Shown: in pieces, positions 1 through 8,177 of the stretch
How positions within the stretch are numbered: the stretch's first letter is position 1
Layout: every line of letters begins with the position of its first letter
Source: an uncultured Pelagibacteraceae bacterium
GTDB taxonomy: Bacteria > Pseudomonadota > Alphaproteobacteria > Pelagibacterales > Pelagibacteraceae
Length of the DNA stretch: 64,000 bases
Direction of reading: 5' to 3'
Assembly (NCBI GenBank): GCA_902595125.1
Contig: CACJOY010000002.1
Span: forward strand, 160,721 to 224,720
Position numbers and translations under genes: made by a program
The notes under the pieces: model-generated
Told to the model about the DNA's origin: nothing
Database searches by the model: none
What the model saw: only the letters and a program-made list of their open reading frames with translations

Positions 1-1
1 A

Positions 2-769
2 TTAATTTCTTTAGCAAATCTGGTTAGTTTTAAAGAAGAAGGCTCAGCAAAAGAACTTGCAAGATATAATAGACAAAGAGCAGTAACAATATCAGCAAAT
101 ATTAATGAGGGTTATACTTTAACACAGGCAATAGGTTTTTTTGAAGATGTGATGGTTGATATTGCTCCAGAAAATCAAATTACTTGGAAAGGTAAATCTG
201 AAGAAATTAAAGAAACAAGTAATGAATTATTTATAATTTTTACACTAGCACTACTTACTGCATATTTAGTAATGGCGGCTACATTTAACTCTTTTGTTCA
301 TCCATTCATAATTGTTTTAACTGTTCCATTGGCTATTTTTGGTGGATTAATATTTATCTTATTCCTTAATAGTTCAGTAAATATTTTTTCTCAAATTGCT
401 TTAATTATATTGATCGGTATTTCTACAAAAAATAGTATTTTAATTGTCGACTATGCAAATCGAATAAGAACAACAGGAAAAAACATAAGGGCAGCTGTTA
501 AGGAGGCATGTTCAGCAAGATTCAGACCTATTATTATGACATCACTGAGTACTATGATTGCTATGGTACCCCTTGTAATTGGCAATATTGGTCCAGGTGC
601 TGGTGAAGGATCAAGATTAGCTGTGGGTTCTACTATTTTAGGTGGAATGATAATCTCAACATTTTTTACTTTGTATGTTACTCCATCAATGTATTTAGCA
701 TTAGCAAAAAATACTAAAAGAATTGATGAGGTAGATTTGGAGTTAAAAAAAGAGTTATCTAAAAAATAA
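2..769 (+). CDS. RND-family efflux pump inner-membrane subunit, C-terminal part (5' end outside window)
   Basis: The reading frame is open from base 2, so this is the 3' part of a longer gene. The visible 255 residues match the last third of HAE1/AcrB-type RND transporters: a periplasmic stretch with the family pattern RYNRQRAVTISANI, then a run of hydrophobic helices (about residues 77-240 of the visible part) containing the conserved helix GISTKNSILIVDYANR and a RFRPIIMTS segment. Such proteins use the proton gradient to export hydrophobic compounds together with a periplasmic adaptor and an outer-membrane channel. The short charged tail is normal for the family. Substrate cannot be told from this part. 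The stop overlaps the 3' end of the convergent lipoprotein gene by 11 bases. Confidence 0.9.
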   Translation, partial: LISLANLVSFKEEGSAKELARYNRQRAVTISANINEGYTLTQAIGFFEDVMVDIAPENQITWKGKSEEIKETSNELFIIFTLALLTAYLVMAATFNSFVHPFIIVLTVPLAIFGGLIFILFLNSSVNIFSQIALIILIGISTKNSILIVDYANRIRTTGKNIRAAVKEACSARFRPIIMTSLSTMIAMVPLVIGNIGPGAGEGSRLAVGSTILGGMIISTFFTLYVTPSMYLALAKNTKRIDEVDLELKKELSKK

Positions 770-1355
770 TATATTTTTTTTTGTTGAGCGAATTTTGACA
801 TTTTAATAATTGTTTCCTATAAATATTAGATTGTTTTTCAACCTTTTGTGCTAGGCCAATTACTTTTTTGTTTTTTTTATAATATTTATAATTCCCCCAA
901 CCCTCATGATATGCAAGATATTGTTTGAAGGCATCTTTTTTTGAAACTTTAAGAATAGACTCTGTTTTATTTGTATACCACCCAATAAAATCAACACTAT
1001 CTTTAAATCTAGCTCTTGTTGCAAGTTTGTTTCCTGTTTCTTTTTTATATTGCTCCCAAGTACCTTTAACTGCTTGAGAATAACCAAATGAACTTGAGGG
1101 TCTTTTAAAGGGAATAACTTTAAAAATTTTTTGTCTTGGAGGCTTTGCTAACCAGTCAAAGTCGGACTCCATTTTTATTATTGCCAATTGAACATAAATA
1201 GGTGTGCCCCATTTTTGTTCAACTTTTTTTGTATGTTTATACCATAGATACCTTTCATCAAATATTAAACAACTATTAGCAGTATTCATTGGAATTGAAG
1301 AACATCCAATTAATAAAAAAAAAATTAGAATTAAAAAGTTAATTTTGGGAGCCAC
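759..1355 (-). CDS. Lipoprotein with lytic-transglycosylase (SLT-like) domain
   Basis: The 198-residue protein begins with a lipoprotein signal: a hydrophobic stretch ending in LLIGC, so Cys18 would be lipidated and the protein anchored in the envelope. The body looks like the lysozyme-like transglycosylase fold. It has the pattern AIIKMESDF with Glu63 as the candidate catalytic acid, then SSFGYSQAVKGTWEQY, which resembles the G-x-x-Q motif region, and a late YLAYHEGWGNY segment. Enzymes of this fold cleave the glycan strands of peptidoglycan. The start overlaps the end of the upstream VanZ-like gene by 17 bases, which suggests one transcript. The assignment rests on motif resemblance only; the fold is fairly convincing and the exact family is open. 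Confidence 0.75.
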   Translation of the reverse strand: MAPKINFLILIFFLLIGCSSIPMNTANSCLIFDERYLWYKHTKKVEQKWGTPIYVQLAIIKMESDFDWLAKPPRQKIFKVIPFKRPSSSFGYSQAVKGTWEQYKKETGNKLATRARFKDSVDFIGWYTNKTESILKVSKKDAFKQYLAYHEGWGNYKYYKKNKKVIGLAQKVEKQSNIYRKQLLKCQNSLNKKKYIIF

Positions 1356-1734
1356 AATATTTATTTATAAAACTGTTTAGAAAAATTACAACAATGACAC
1401 CAAATAAATTTCCAAATAAATCTGACCACTGAAAACTTCTTGCTGGAATAATTAAATGGAAAACCTCAAGAAGTATTGACAATACTATTAAATAAATGAT
1501 TAAATATTTTCTTTGTTTTGAAGTCATAAAACTTAATAAACCAATTACTGACAATACTATAAATATGTAAAAATGATTCGACGATATAATAAAATTAGGT
1601 GTAATTTGAGGCTGAATATTAATGTCATTATATATCGCTAAACCCAATATACTTCCTGGAAAAATATACAAAACAATTGTAACAAAATTTATTAAATAAA
1701 AAATAAATCTATTTTTTGAGAAAAATTTAATCAT
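1339..1734 (-). CDS. VanZ-like small membrane protein
   Basis: A 131-residue protein that is almost all membrane: about four hydrophobic segments near residues 11-35, 52-70, 77-92 and 105-124. The third-fourth segment region carries the VanZ-family signature: E-x-x-H, then IPARSFQWSDLFGNLFG (glutamate, histidine, proline-x-arginine, aspartate and GN-x-x-G). VanZ was named from a teicoplanin-resistance gene, but most members, including small ones like this, have no known activity. It lies upstream of and overlaps the cell-wall lipoprotein gene, so an envelope role is a reasonable inference only. Confidence 0.7.
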   Translation of the reverse strand: MIKFFSKNRFIFYLINFVTIVLYIFPGSILGLAIYNDINIQPQITPNFIISSNHFYIFIVLSVIGLLSFMTSKQRKYLIIYLIVLSILLEVFHLIIPARSFQWSDLFGNLFGVIVVIFLNSFINKYCGSQN

Positions 1735-1779
1735 TTAATTATATAGTTTTATTTATAAATATATTTTAAAAATAACAAT

Positions 1780-2493
1780 ATGAGTTTTATAATATTAATC
1801 AGACATGGGCAAAGTACTTGGAATCTTGAAAAAAGATTTACAGGCTGGGTAGATGTGGATCTAACTGAAAAAGGAAAACTTGAGGCTGAAAAGGCGGGTT
1901 CTTTGATAAAAAATAGAGATGTCAAAATTGATTTCTATTATTCATCTTTACAATTGAGAGCTAATAAAACGCTTAAAATAATTCAAAAAATTTTAGATGA
2001 TAAAAAAACCTACAAAAGAGCTTGGGAGCTTAATGAAAGGCATTATGGAGCTTTAACAAGCCTTAACAAAATTGAAATGAGTAAAAAACTTGGTGAAGAT
2101 AAAGTGCATGAATTTAGAAGATCTTGGGATGTTAAACCAGAACCTCTTAGTAAGAGAAGTCCTTTTCATCCAATTAATATTGAAATTTATAAAGATATAC
2201 CAAAAGAAATAATTCCTGATACTGAGTCTTTAAAAGATACTTACGAAAGAGTTTTAAAATATTTTAAAGATGAAATGGAAGAAAAATTGATTAAAGGAAA
2301 TATTTTAGTTTCTGCTCATGGAAATTCAATAAGAGCTTTATGTAAATATTTATTCAACCTAGATAATAATAAAATTTCTAAATTAGAAATTCCTACAGGG
2401 AATCCTTTAATAATAGATTTAAATAAAGACTTGGAGATAAAGAGTTGTGAATATCTTGATAAAGAAAGAGCTAAAGACCTTTTAGTTTTTTAA
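1780..2493 (+). CDS. gpmA: 2,3-bisphosphoglycerate-dependent phosphoglycerate mutase
   Basis: Interconverts 3- and 2-phosphoglycerate in glycolysis and gluconeogenesis. The 237-residue protein has the histidine-phosphatase signature LIRHGQSTWN with His9 as the phosphorylated residue, the family-specific FTGWVDVDLTEKG and ELNERHYGAL stretches, and the second active-site histidine in SAHGNSIRAL. The length fits the dPGM family (about 230-250). It is a single gene on the plus strand between two minus-strand blocks. Its last 23 bases overlap the end of the convergent murU gene. I see no clear Shine-Dalgarno upstream of the ATG, only A/T-rich sequence. Confidence 0.95.
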   Translation: MSFIILIRHGQSTWNLEKRFTGWVDVDLTEKGKLEAEKAGSLIKNRDVKIDFYYSSLQLRANKTLKIIQKILDDKKTYKRAWELNERHYGALTSLNKIEMSKKLGEDKVHEFRRSWDVKPEPLSKRSPFHPINIEIYKDIPKEIIPDTESLKDTYERVLKYFKDEMEEKLIKGNILVSAHGNSIRALCKYLFNLDNNKISKLEIPTGNPLIIDLNKDLEIKSCEYLDKERAKDLLVF

Positions 2494-3160
2494 AAGTTTC
2501 TAAATTTGTTAAATGATGGAATTTATTAAAACTCTCAAAACCATTCAATTTATTTTTTTGCAACAATTCATCCCATATTTCAGAAATAGAGAAATTTTCT
2601 ACTCTATATTTTCTAAATAAATTTCTATTCAAAATTTGACAACCAGTATAAATGAAATTATTTCCATTCTCTCTTTTAAGTAAATTATTTCTTAATTGAA
2701 AATCTCCTTTACAGCTTTTATCAAAACTCAACTCTTTTTCTACAGTTAAAAGGATATTGCTTAATTTATTTAAAAAATAAAAATTACACATATCTTGTAT
2801 CTCTTTTATATAATTTTCATTCCAGAGAGTATCAGGATTAAAAATCAAATAATCACTGTCAGACGCATTGTTAATCATATTCAGTATACCACCTCCAGTA
2901 TCCAAAATATCTTTTCCATCGTCAATTATTTGAATATTAATAGGAAAATTTTTATTTTTAACAAAATTTGAAATTTGTTCACTTAAGTAAAAAGTATTTA
3001 AATAAATTTTTTTAATACCTAATTTAATAATTACAGAAATACATTTTTCTAAAATAGTTTTATCTTTAAATAACAGTAAGGGTTTTGGTGTTTTTAAAGT
3101 TAATGGATTTAACCTTTTTCCAAAACCTGCACATAAAATTAATGCTGAATTAATTTGCAT
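2471..3160 (-). CDS. murU: Sugar-1-phosphate nucleotidyltransferase, likely MurNAc-1-phosphate uridylyltransferase
   Basis: The 229-residue protein opens with the nucleotidyltransferase motif LILCAGFGKRL followed by TPKPLL, the GlmU/RmlA/MurU superfamily fingerprint, and has the metal-binding type segment FNPDTLW. In Pseudomonas and many alphaproteobacteria MurU activates the MurNAc-1-phosphate made by AmgK to UDP-MurNAc, letting the cell reuse cell-wall sugar and bypass MurA. Its position directly after an AmgK-like kinase (11-base overlap) is what makes this function more likely than a generic mannose or glucose nucleotidyltransferase. The assignment is by motif and context. Confidence 0.8.
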   Translation of the reverse strand: MQINSALILCAGFGKRLNPLTLKTPKPLLLFKDKTILEKCISVIIKLGIKKIYLNTFYLSEQISNFVKNKNFPINIQIIDDGKDILDTGGGILNMINNASDSDYLIFNPDTLWNENYIKEIQDMCNFYFLNKLSNILLTVEKELSFDKSCKGDFQLRNNLLKRENGNNFIYTGCQILNRNLFRKYRVENFSISEIWDELLQKNKLNGFESFNKFHHLTNLETFKKLKGL

Positions 3161-4106
3161 TTAATTCTTTTTTAAAATTTTGATTTAAAAGATCATTTAG
3201 ATCTTTAAATACTTTATTTTTATTAATTCTAATACTAATCAATTTCCAGGCATAAGGAATTAATTTTAAATATTTAATTTTACCATCTCTAATAGCTAAA
3301 CGAGTAAATATACCAATGATTTTTAAATTTCGTAAGACTGATAAAATTTCAAAATCATTCTTAAATTTTTTTTTGTTTATCTTTTTATTTTTACTTAAAT
3401 AAAAATTGAATATCTTTTTTTTTAAAGATTCTGAAGTTTTAATTCTTACATCATCTACAAATGAAGCTAAATCGTAAGCTCTATTTCCAATCAAAGCATC
3501 TTGACTATCTATTATACCTATCCTCTCTTTTACTAGCATTAAGTTAGATACATGAAAATCTCTGTGAACAAATATATTATTTCTCAATTTCAAATTATTA
3601 ACTAAATCTTTAATTATTTTTTCAAACTCCTTAATAAAATTAATTCTCTCATTTTTAAATAATTTATCTTTAATATACCAATTACAAAACAAATTGGCCT
3701 CATTCATAAGAATTGCTTTGCTATATTTTGGGATAGTATATGTGTTTTTTTTAAAACTTTTGATTTTTCTGTTTTTTATAATTTGAAGCTGATTTAATAA
3801 TTTTATTGCATTTTTAAAGTAAAATAATTTTTTAGTTTTTTTTTTTTTTAAAACTTTATAAATTGAATTGTCTCCAAAATCCTCAATCTCAATAAAATTC
3901 TTATTATAACTCTCATAATAAGTAATTGGTGCTAAAATTTTATTTATTATTAAAATCTTATTAATGGCATCATAGACTAGTAAGTTTTTAAATTTTTCTT
4001 TTTCAGCAAAAACAACAATTGAGGAAAAATTTTTATTTCTTTTTCTATAAAATTTACGAAATGATGCATCACCTTTAATTTTTTTTAAATTCTTAAAATA
4101 ATTCAT
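3150..4106 (-). CDS. amgK: Aminoglycoside-phosphotransferase-fold kinase, likely anomeric MurNAc/GlcNAc kinase
   Basis: A 318-residue APH-fold kinase. The catalytic loop is plain at residues 181-188, HRDFHVSN, and the metal-binding IIDSQDA follows at 198-204. Sequence is unusually lysine-rich. In the AmgK-MurU pathway this enzyme phosphorylates MurNAc at C1 so that MurU can convert it to UDP-MurNAc. The order tsaE-amgK-murU is a known alphaproteobacterial arrangement, and this context supports AmgK over a choline or antibiotic kinase. An unbroken run of 14 A (14 T on the plus strand, 3836-3849) encodes the lysine run near residue 88. The frame is intact in this sequence. Confidence 0.78.
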   Translation of the reverse strand: MNYFKNLKKIKGDASFRKFYRKRNKNFSSIVVFAEKEKFKNLLVYDAINKILIINKILAPITYYESYNKNFIEIEDFGDNSIYKVLKKKKTKKLFYFKNAIKLLNQLQIIKNRKIKSFKKNTYTIPKYSKAILMNEANLFCNWYIKDKLFKNERINFIKEFEKIIKDLVNNLKLRNNIFVHRDFHVSNLMLVKERIGIIDSQDALIGNRAYDLASFVDDVRIKTSESLKKKIFNFYLSKNKKINKKKFKNDFEILSVLRNLKIIGIFTRLAIRDGKIKYLKLIPYAWKLISIRINKNKVFKDLNDLLNQNFKKELNAN

Positions 4107-4114
4107 TAAATTTA

Positions 4115-4570
4115 CTACAAATCTAAACCTTTAACTTGAACTGATCTTTTCTTATGATTATCCTCATAATTAAATCTTAATTCTATCAAATTTTTTGGTT
4201 TTTCTTTTATAATTTGTGGCCATTCAATCAATGTAATAGTTCTTGAATATGACTCAAATAAATTTAAATTTTTTACCTCTTCTACTGATTTTAACCTAAA
4301 TAAATCATAATGATTTATCTTTATTTGATTGATGTCGTACTCATTTAAAAGATTAAATGTTGGGCTTGTGATTTCGCTCAACTTTAAATTATTTTTTTTT
4401 TGAAATGCATTGATTAAATATTTTATAAAAGTGGTTTTTCCAACTCCCATTTCGCCATATAAAAAAATTATATCTCCAACCTTCAGTTTTTTAAGGATTT
4501 TATTTGCTAAATCTTTAGTTTTATTTTCTGAAGATAAATCAATCTTTCCTTGACTAATAGCGGTAGGCAT
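4115..4570 (-). CDS. tsaE: tRNA t6A37 threonylcarbamoyladenosine biosynthesis ATPase TsaE
   Basis: Small (151 residues) P-loop ATPase that works with TsaB and TsaD to install threonylcarbamoyl on A37 of ANN-decoding tRNAs. The Walker A motif GEMGVGKT is at residues 39-46, followed by the family patterns [12 protein letters not shown] and HYDLFRL, and LIEWPQII, which corresponds to the conserved E-W of TsaE. The length is typical. The start overlaps the 3' end of ahcY by 17 bases, so it probably lies in the same transcript as ahcY and leads into amgK and murU (8 bases downstream). Confidence 0.92.
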   Translation of the reverse strand: MPTAISQGKIDLSSENKTKDLANKILKKLKVGDIIFLYGEMGVGKTTFIKYLINAFQKKNNLKLSEITSPTFNLLNEYDINQIKINHYDLFRLKSVEEVKNLNLFESYSRTITLIEWPQIIKEKPKNLIELRFNYEDNHKKRSVQVKGLDL

Positions 4571-5840
4571 CAGGTTTGAATGGACCTTCCATTTTTACAC
4601 TAATGTAGTCTGCCTGATCTTTTGACAACTTAGTTAACTTCGCTCCTACTTTTTTAAGATGTAATGTTGCAACTTTCTCATCCAAGTGTTTAGGTAGAAC
4701 GTAAACTTTATTTTCATATTTTTTAGAATTTTCCCAAAGTTCTATTTGAGCAATTACCTGATTAGTAAATGAAGCACTCATTACAAAACTTGGATGACCT
4801 GTACCACAACCTAGGTTTACCAATCTTCCTTCAGCAAGTAATATTATTCTTTTTTTACTTGGTAAGGTGATTTCATGAACTTGAGGCTTTATTTCATCCC
4901 ATTTATAATTTTTTAATGCTTCTACTTGTATCTCATTATCAAAATGTCCAATGTTACATAAAATAGCTCGGTCTTTCATTTCTCTCATGTGGTCTGCTGT
5001 GACAATGTCTTTATTACCTGTAGCTGTAACAACAATATCTGCTTCACTTATCATATCGTCCATTGTTACCACCTCATAACCCTCCATAGCGGCTTGCAAT
5101 GCACATATAGGATCGGTCTCTGTAATCATCACCCGTGCACCTGATACTCTTAAGGATGCTGCGCTACCTTTACCTACATCTCCAAACCCAGCAACAATAG
5201 CTACTTTACCTGACATCATTACATCTGTTGCTCTTTTAATTCCATCAACTAAACTTTCCCTACATCCATACAGATTATCAAATTTAGATTTTGTTACAGA
5301 GTCGTTAACGTTTATTGCTGGCACTAATAAAGTTCCCTCATTTTCCATTTTTTTGAGTGCTAAAACACCAGTAGTAGTCTCCTCAGATAAACCTTTAATA
5401 TCTTTCATTAAATTTTTATAATCTTTATGCATTAAAGCCGTTAAATCTCCTCCATCATCCAAGATCATATTAGGTTTCCAATCTTTTTTTCCTTCAACTG
5501 TTTGTTTCACACACCACCAGTATTCCTCTTCTGTTTCACCCTTCCATGCATATACCGGTATACCAGCTTTTGCTATCGCTGCAGCTGCATGATCCTGGGT
5601 TGAAAAAATATTACAAGATGACCATCTAACTTCGGCACCTAAGTGGACTAAAGTTTCTATTAGTACCGCAGTTTGTATCGTCATGTGCAGACAACCAACA
5701 ATTTTTGCTCCTTTTAATGGATGTTTTCCAGCATATTCTTCTCGTAAAGCCATTAATCCAGGCATTTCACTTTCAGCTATCGAAATTTCCTTACGTCCAA
5801 AATCAGCTTGAGACAAATCTTTTACTTTAAAATCTTCCAT
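4554..5840 (-). CDS. ahcY: Adenosylhomocysteinase (S-adenosyl-L-homocysteine hydrolase)
   Basis: Splits S-adenosylhomocysteine to adenosine and homocysteine, keeping methylation going and feeding methionine regeneration. Recognised from the N-terminal ADFGRKEI and [11 protein letters not shown], the [15 protein letters not shown] substrate-binding segment, [13 protein letters not shown], the NAD-binding glycine motif [14 protein letters not shown] and the C-terminal KPDAYRY, all standard for the family. An in-frame TTG at 5855 would add five residues, but the ATG at 5840 gives the usual N-terminus and is chosen here. It sits between the ChvG kinase gene (43 bases upstream) and tsaE, a shortened form of the common alphaproteobacterial order in which hprK and PTS genes lie between chvG and ahcY. 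Confidence 0.96.
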   Translation of the reverse strand: MEDFKVKDLSQADFGRKEISIAESEMPGLMALREEYAGKHPLKGAKIVGCLHMTIQTAVLIETLVHLGAEVRWSSCNIFSTQDHAAAAIAKAGIPVYAWKGETEEEYWWCVKQTVEGKKDWKPNMILDDGGDLTALMHKDYKNLMKDIKGLSEETTTGVLALKKMENEGTLLVPAINVNDSVTKSKFDNLYGCRESLVDGIKRATDVMMSGKVAIVAGFGDVGKGSAASLRVSGARVMITETDPICALQAAMEGYEVVTMDDMISEADIVVTATGNKDIVTADHMREMKDRAILCNIGHFDNEIQVEALKNYKWDEIKPQVHEITLPSKKRIILLAEGRLVNLGCGTGHPSFVMSASFTNQVIAQIELWENSKKYENKVYVLPKHLDEKVATLHLKKVGAKLTKLSKDQADYISVKMEGPFKPDAYRY

Positions 5841-5883
5841 GGGGGCTTCTAACAAATAAGAATTGAATAATCAATAGAACACT

Positions 5884-7428
5884 TTATGCTTTTGGAAAAA
5901 TAATTTCCATGCTTGCTCCCATTTCATCAGTTCTATTTGATGCTTTTATTGATGCATTATGTAAATCAACCAAGTTTTTAACAATATTCAATCCAAGACC
6001 AGAATGTTGTCCAAATTTATCAGGTCTATTACTATAGAATCTATTAAATATTTTATTTGTGTCTTTTTCCTTAAATCCTTGACCTTCATCTAATACATTG
6101 ATGACAACTTTATTATCATTTAATTTAGAAACTTTAACTATTACATCCTTGTTGTCTTGACTAAAAGATATTGCATTTTCTAAAAGATTGGCAATAATTT
6201 GTTCTATCCTATTCCCGATTCCATTAATAAAATATTTACTTTTACCATCATTTTCATAAGTAATATTTATTCCTCTTTTCAATTTGTAAATATTATTAAA
6301 ATCATCCACAACAGATTTTACAATTGGTTCAACATCCAATTTCTTTATCTTTTCTTTACTTAAAGCAACTTCATCTTTAAGCATTTGTGAATAATCAGTG
6401 ATTAATCGTTCAATTCTTTGCACGTCGTGACTTAAAATATTTACTAACTTAATTCTTTGATCAATATCATTTGTATCATGAAGTATTTCTGAAGCACTTT
6501 TAAGCGATGCAAGAGGATTTCTAATCTCGTGTACTAAATCTGTGGAAAAATTTTCTGCATGAGAAATTCTTTTTTGTAATTCAAGCGTCATATCATCTAA
6601 AGATTTTGAAAGTAAGCCCAATTCATCATTTCTTAATTTTAATGTATCGATATTTATAGTTTTTAAATTTTTATTTTTAATTGTTTTTGTATAGCTTACT
6701 AAATTTTTAATTGGTTTCAAAAAGTATCTATTTAAAACATAAGAAAAAATAAAAATTACAATCCCTACAGCAATAGCGGTTCTAATTATAAAAGATTTTC
6801 TTTCATCAATCGCTGCTTTTATATCATTTGCATTTTCAGTTATCGCAAGGTAACCAATATTAATTTCATTATGCATCACGTTTTTTATTGTTGTTAATTT
6901 AAATTTATTAAATTCCTCTTGAGTAAAAGTAAAAGGAATGCCAAAATTTTTAGATCCAGCATAGTTTAATAAAATATCCTTCAATGAAACAGCATTATCT
7001 TTTCCAATATCTATATTTTTTTCTTCAGTAATTTCTTTTGTTTTTTTTTCATTTAAAATTTCTAATTCAACGGTATCCAATCTTTTTGAAAAAGATCTTG
7101 GATCAAGGTCTAAAGTATCTGTATCACCCACTAAATCCAACTGATTATCAAAAAAAATTACTCTATCAAGATTTTGAAATAAAAATCTTGTAGAAAATAA
7201 AAATTTTCTTATATCTTCTTCAACAAACTTTACATCTAATCTTGTTAAATTATCAATTGTATTATTAATTACCTCAATATGATTTGAAGATTTTTTTTTA
7301 ATTAAATTTGGTTGGACATTTTTTAAGTATACAAACGTAAAAAGTCCTATTATTGTAAAAAATATAAAATTAATAAATAAAAATTTTTTTAAAATAGATA
7401 AATTTTTAAGAAAATTGCCAAACATCAA
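5884..7428 (-). CDS. chvG: Membrane sensor histidine kinase, ChvG/ExoS type
   Basis: 514-residue sensor kinase. A membrane segment at about residues 16-35, a long periplasmic sensor region to about 212, a second membrane segment at about 213-232, a HAMP linker, then the phospho-acceptor motif [14 protein letters not shown] with His300, the N box [12 protein letters not shown]1 DEGQGF and G2 GLGLNIVK. The periplasmic [12 protein letters not shown] region resembles ChvG stimulus-sensing domains. In other alphaproteobacteria ChvG-ChvI senses acid and envelope stress and controls surface and central-carbon genes. Pairing with the response regulator directly upstream (4-base overlap) and with ahcY downstream supports ChvG over other kinases. 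The signal it senses here is unknown. Confidence 0.88.
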   Translation of the reverse strand: MMFGNFLKNLSILKKFLFINFIFFTIIGLFTFVYLKNVQPNLIKKKSSNHIEVINNTIDNLTRLDVKFVEEDIRKFLFSTRFLFQNLDRVIFFDNQLDLVGDTDTLDLDPRSFSKRLDTVELEILNEKKTKEITEEKNIDIGKDNAVSLKDILLNYAGSKNFGIPFTFTQEEFNKFKLTTIKNVMHNEINIGYLAITENANDIKAAIDERKSFIIRTAIAVGIVIFIFSYVLNRYFLKPIKNLVSYTKTIKNKNLKTINIDTLKLRNDELGLLSKSLDDMTLELQKRISHAENFSTDLVHEIRNPLASLKSASEILHDTNDIDQRIKLVNILSHDVQRIERLITDYSQMLKDEVALSKEKIKKLDVEPIVKSVVDDFNNIYKLKRGINITYENDGKSKYFINGIGNRIEQIIANLLENAISFSQDNKDVIVKVSKLNDNKVVINVLDEGQGFKEKDTNKIFNRFYSNRPDKFGQHSGLGLNIVKNLVDLHNASIKASNRTDEMGASMEIIFPKA

Positions 7429-8132
7429 CTAACATTCCACCTATATCCACTTCCATATCTTGTCTCAATAGCTGAAAATTCTGGATCAACTTTTTTAAAT
7501 TTTTTTCTGATTCTTTTAACATGACTATCGATTGTTCGATCCTCTATGTCTGTGTCTTCTCTATAAGCTATATCCATTAGTTGTGCTCGCTCTTTTATGA
7601 TACCTGGTCTTTTAGCAAGTTCTTTAACTAATAAAAACTCTGTAGTTGTTAACTTATCAGGTAACTGTTTTCCATCCCACTCACACTCCAATTGTGAAGG
7701 ATCTAATTTTAATTTTCCATGAGAAATAACACTTTTGTTTTCCTCTAGTGAATCTTTTGAATCTTTTCTTCTTAGTTGAACTCTAATTCTTTCTATTAAA
7801 ACTTTTATTGAAAAACCTCCTGATTTTTTAATAAAATCATCAGCACCTAATTTTAAACCAAGTAATTCGTCTATTTCGTCATCTTTTGAAGTTAAGAAAA
7901 TGACTGGTAAAGATGTTTTTTTTCTTAATTTTTTTAGTAATTCCTCACCATCCATTTTAGGCATTTTAATATCAACAATAGCTAAATCTGGGGGCGTTCT
8001 TGTAAGACCAATTAGTGCACTTTCTCCATCTATATAAGTTTGAACCGTAAATCCCTCTTTTTCAAGAGCTATACTAAGGGTTGTAAGAATATTCCTATCA
8101 TCATCTACTAGGGCTATTGTCTGTTTATGCAT
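7425..8132 (-). CDS. chvI: Two-component response regulator, OmpR/PhoB family, ChvI type
   Basis: 235 residues: receiver domain at about 1-120 with the acidic pocket ALVDDDRN, phospho-acceptor Asp54 in [12 protein letters not shown] and the lysine of FLTSKDD; then a winged-helix DNA-binding domain ending in [15 protein letters not shown] and [10 protein letters not shown], the OmpR-family recognition helix and wing. It overlaps the chvG kinase gene by 4 bases, so the two are translationally coupled partners. Upstream I see a possible promoter on the minus strand, TTGCCC (8167-8172) and TATTTT (8144-8149) 17 bases apart, which would give a 5' leader of only a few bases. That promoter is weak evidence. 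Confidence 0.92.
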   Translation of the reverse strand: MHKQTIALVDDDRNILTTLSIALEKEGFTVQTYIDGESALIGLTRTPPDLAIVDIKMPKMDGEELLKKLRKKTSLPVIFLTSKDDEIDELLGLKLGADDFIKKSGGFSIKVLIERIRVQLRRKDSKDSLEENKSVISHGKLKLDPSQLECEWDGKQLPDKLTTTEFLLVKELAKRPGIIKERAQLMDIAYREDTDIEDRTIDSHVKRIRKKFKKVDPEFSAIETRYGSGYRWNVS

Positions 8133-8177
8133 ACTTCTATTTAAAAATACTAAATTGTTCTTATTTGGGCAATTAAA

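Noticed and set aside
451..801. Minus-strand open frame of 116 codons opposite the RND gene
   Set aside because: It lies entirely across a well-supported coding frame and the lipoprotein gene end, with no recognisable motif; it is a shadow.
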